The translations under genes and the position numbers were made by a program. Positions 7,301 to 7,943 of a stretch of 7,943 nt of DNA are shown piece after piece. Positions within the stretch are counted from its first letter, which is position 1; each line of letters opens with the position of its first letter. The notes beneath the pieces are model-generated. The model was not told where the DNA came from. It worked only from the letters and a program-made list of their open reading frames with translations, and ran no database searches. Source of the stretch: Acidobacteriota bacterium (lineage in GTDB: Bacteria; Acidobacteriota; Terriglobia; Bryobacterales; Bryobacteraceae). The stretch spans positions 1 through 7,943 of the forward strand of contig CANNLB010000083.1 in assembly GCA_947505565.1 (NCBI GenBank). The letters run 5' to 3'.

Positions 7301-7943
7301 ATGCAGCCCTGGCCCGGCATCAGCCGGGGGATCGAACCGACGGTGCCGACGGTGCCGGGATTCGTTAAGGAAATCGACGTCCCCTGGAAATCGGCCACCA
7401 CCAGCTTGCCCTTGCGGCCACGCTGGACGAGGTCGTCAAAGCCCCTCAAGTACTGCGAAAAGGTCAGTGCCCCGGCATTCTTGATGCTCGGCACCACGAG
7501 CGCGCGCCCGCCGTCCCGCGACGGCAGATCGATCGCCAAACCAATGTTGATATTGTGGCGAACAATCTTGAACAGTTCTTTGCCCTGCTCGGCGTAGGCG
7601 CAGTTCAGCGCGGGGTTCGTTTGCAGCGACTTCACGATCGCCCATCCAATGATGTGCGTGTAGGAGATCTTCGAGTGGCCCAACAACGAGCGATGCTGGT
7701 TGATGATGCGCCGGTTTTCGTCGATCACCTTCACCGGGATCGACCGCTGGCTCGTTGCCGTCGGGATCGCCAGCGATAGCGTCATGTTCTCGGCTAATCG
7801 TGCCGGGGCTCCGCGCAGCGGGACCAACTGTTCGGACGAATCGACGGGCTTGCTCGGCGATGGCTTGGTCGCAACAGCCGTTGACGGGGCGCCGAGAGGG
7901 GCGGCAGGGGCTAGCGGTGGCTGCGGCGGGGGAGGTGGTGGGG
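4375..7943 (-). CDS. kgd: Multifunctional 2-oxoglutarate dehydrogenase/decarboxylase, E2-E1 fusion (5' partial)
   Basis: The frame is open through the right edge; 1188 complete codons are visible and the true start is outside the window. Numbering from the TTG at 7827 (unlikely to be the real start), the preceding 38 residues form a Pro/Ala-rich linker. Residues about 10-245 are a dihydrolipoamide acyltransferase-type E2 core (SLTNPGTVGT, PRLMPGQG, YDHRIIQGAESG with His213). Residues about 275-1150 are the thiamine-diphosphate E1: HRGRLN (His455), HGDAAF (Asp555), VINNQIGF (Asn588), CYRRHGHNEGDEPS (His657), LSGQDSGRGTFSQRH, LWEAQFGDF (Glu879) and LPHGQEGQGPEHSSARIERF. Order and motifs match mycobacterial Kgd (about 1230 aa) and corynebacterial OdhA end to end. 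The enzyme decarboxylates 2-oxoglutarate and, with lipoyl-E2 and E3 partners, makes succinyl-CoA in the cytoplasmic TCA cycle. No lipoyl domain is visible, as in actinobacterial Kgd, which borrows the lipoyl arm of pyruvate dehydrogenase E2. The usual separate sucB is not next to its 3' end. The C-terminal tail is basic (RKKR). Confidence 0.95.
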   Translation of the reverse strand, partial: PPPPPPQPPLAPAAPLGAPSTAVATKPSPSKPVDSSEQLVPLRGAPARLAENMTLSLAIPTATSQRSIPVKVIDENRRIINQHRSLLGHSKISYTHIIGWAIVKSLQTNPALNCAYAEQGKELFKIVRHNINIGLAIDLPSRDGGRALVVPSIKNAGALTFSQYLRGFDDLVQRGRKGKLVVADFQGTSISLTNPGTVGTVGSIPRLMPGQGCIIATGAIDFPAEYQGVTDEMRAMLGIGKVMMVTCTYDHRIIQGAESGAFLGKLQGLLQGDDNFYNEIFQDLRMPHQPVKWEADRTAMSRPSGGFRQVEVGKESSVLQLINAYRMRGHLIADLDPLGSEIHYHPELDPAHYGLTIWDLDREFVTGSLGAAVGEGAAHIVATLRELLEKMRQTYCGKIGCEYMYIQSPEQKTWLQQRMEPQANNWPLSEGERVRALERVLEAEGFEQFLGNRFVGHKRFSLEGGESTVAILDEFVTRAADHGVHEIVIGMAHRGRLNILTNIIGKKPEMIFSEFDGNPYEGSMQGSGDVKYHLGASGVRRSPSGREIVVSVAPNPSHLEAVNPVVEGVVRPKQDRLGDAKRERVIPLLIHGDAAFIGQGVVAETLNMSQLEGYKTGGTLHLVINNQIGFTAQPESYRSSLYCTDVARIVDAPIFHVNGDDPEACIRVAQLAFDFRQQFKKDVVIDMVCYRRHGHNEGDEPSYTQPIMYRKIRQQPSVATLFSERLVRDKVLSADEIERMKKAITQRLSDAQARSQANAQQYEFQELAVVDDSDVRREIPQTAVDRAILERVIYGSTTFPEDFHLHPKLKPIVDRRLQSLEGGAIDWAAAEALAFGTLVLEGTPVRLSGQDSGRGTFSQRHLVFSDAETGERYVPMQHLAPNQARIEVWDSCLSEYAVLGFEFGFSVADPLCLVLWEAQFGDFVNGAQIMIDQFITCSQQKWGQPSGLVMLLPHGQEGQGPEHSSARIERFLTLCAEENMQVVYPTTAAQYFHLLRRQMHGGDDRRGMRKPLVVFTPKGMLRLPRASSTLNELTSGGFCEIIGDTTLTEATRVKRVVLSTGKVHYDLADAREKQGVTNVALIRVEQVYPFPSAELQDVLARYPVTAGVCWVQEEPQNMGAWHFVRDHVQPLLDQSRRVLRYIGRGESASPAAGSLKRHNFEQTELVEEAIDATSKPQPRMRLVARKKR

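Noticed and set aside
7825..7827. TTG as the start codon of the dehydrogenase gene
   Set aside because: The frame is open for 38 further codons to the window edge and these encode the Pro/Ala linker expected in this family, so the start lies outside the window.

Overview
The window (7943 bases, visibly GC-rich) comes from a bacterial chromosome. It holds three tightly packed plus-strand genes on the left, a repeat-filled convergent intergenic region, and one very large minus-strand gene on the right that runs off the window edge. The mix of a TgpA-like transglutaminase, a MoxR ATPase, a secreted TPR protein and a mycobacterial-type fused 2-oxoglutarate dehydrogenase would fit an Acidobacteriota genome such as the Solibacter/Bryobacter group. 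That placement is an inference from gene content and base composition only.

Left block, 1-3957 (+): the C-terminal part of a membrane-anchored transglutaminase-like protein (5' end outside the window), a complete MoxR-family AAA+ ATPase 2 nt downstream, and a complete signal-peptide-bearing TPR protein whose ATG shares one base with the MoxR stop codon. The spacing implies a single transcript with translational coupling. MoxR and TgpA-type transglutaminases are common operon partners, often with a DUF58 protein, and are linked to envelope or protein-complex maturation. Here the transglutaminase lies upstream of moxR, so the rest of the cluster should lie to the left of the window.

Middle, 3958-4374: no credible gene. 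It starts with a strong imperfect inverted repeat whose left arm includes the TPR stop codon (likely terminator). It then carries two diverged tandem copies of a roughly 160-170 bp element. Each copy has the same order of landmarks: CGGCAGC, GAATGATTTG, a GC hairpin, CAGGACGGG, then a conserved 29-bp block that is 24/29 identical between copies. Copy A also contains a perfect 16-bp palindrome. This repeat pair is the least explained structure in the window.

Right, 4375-7943 (-): most of a Kgd/OdhA-type multifunctional 2-oxoglutarate dehydrogenase/decarboxylase, in which an E2-type acyltransferase domain is fused ahead of the thiamine-diphosphate E1 domain, with a Pro/Ala-rich linker at the window edge. 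It serves the 2-oxoglutarate to succinyl-CoA step of the TCA cycle. It converges on the left-hand operon and is unrelated to it in function.
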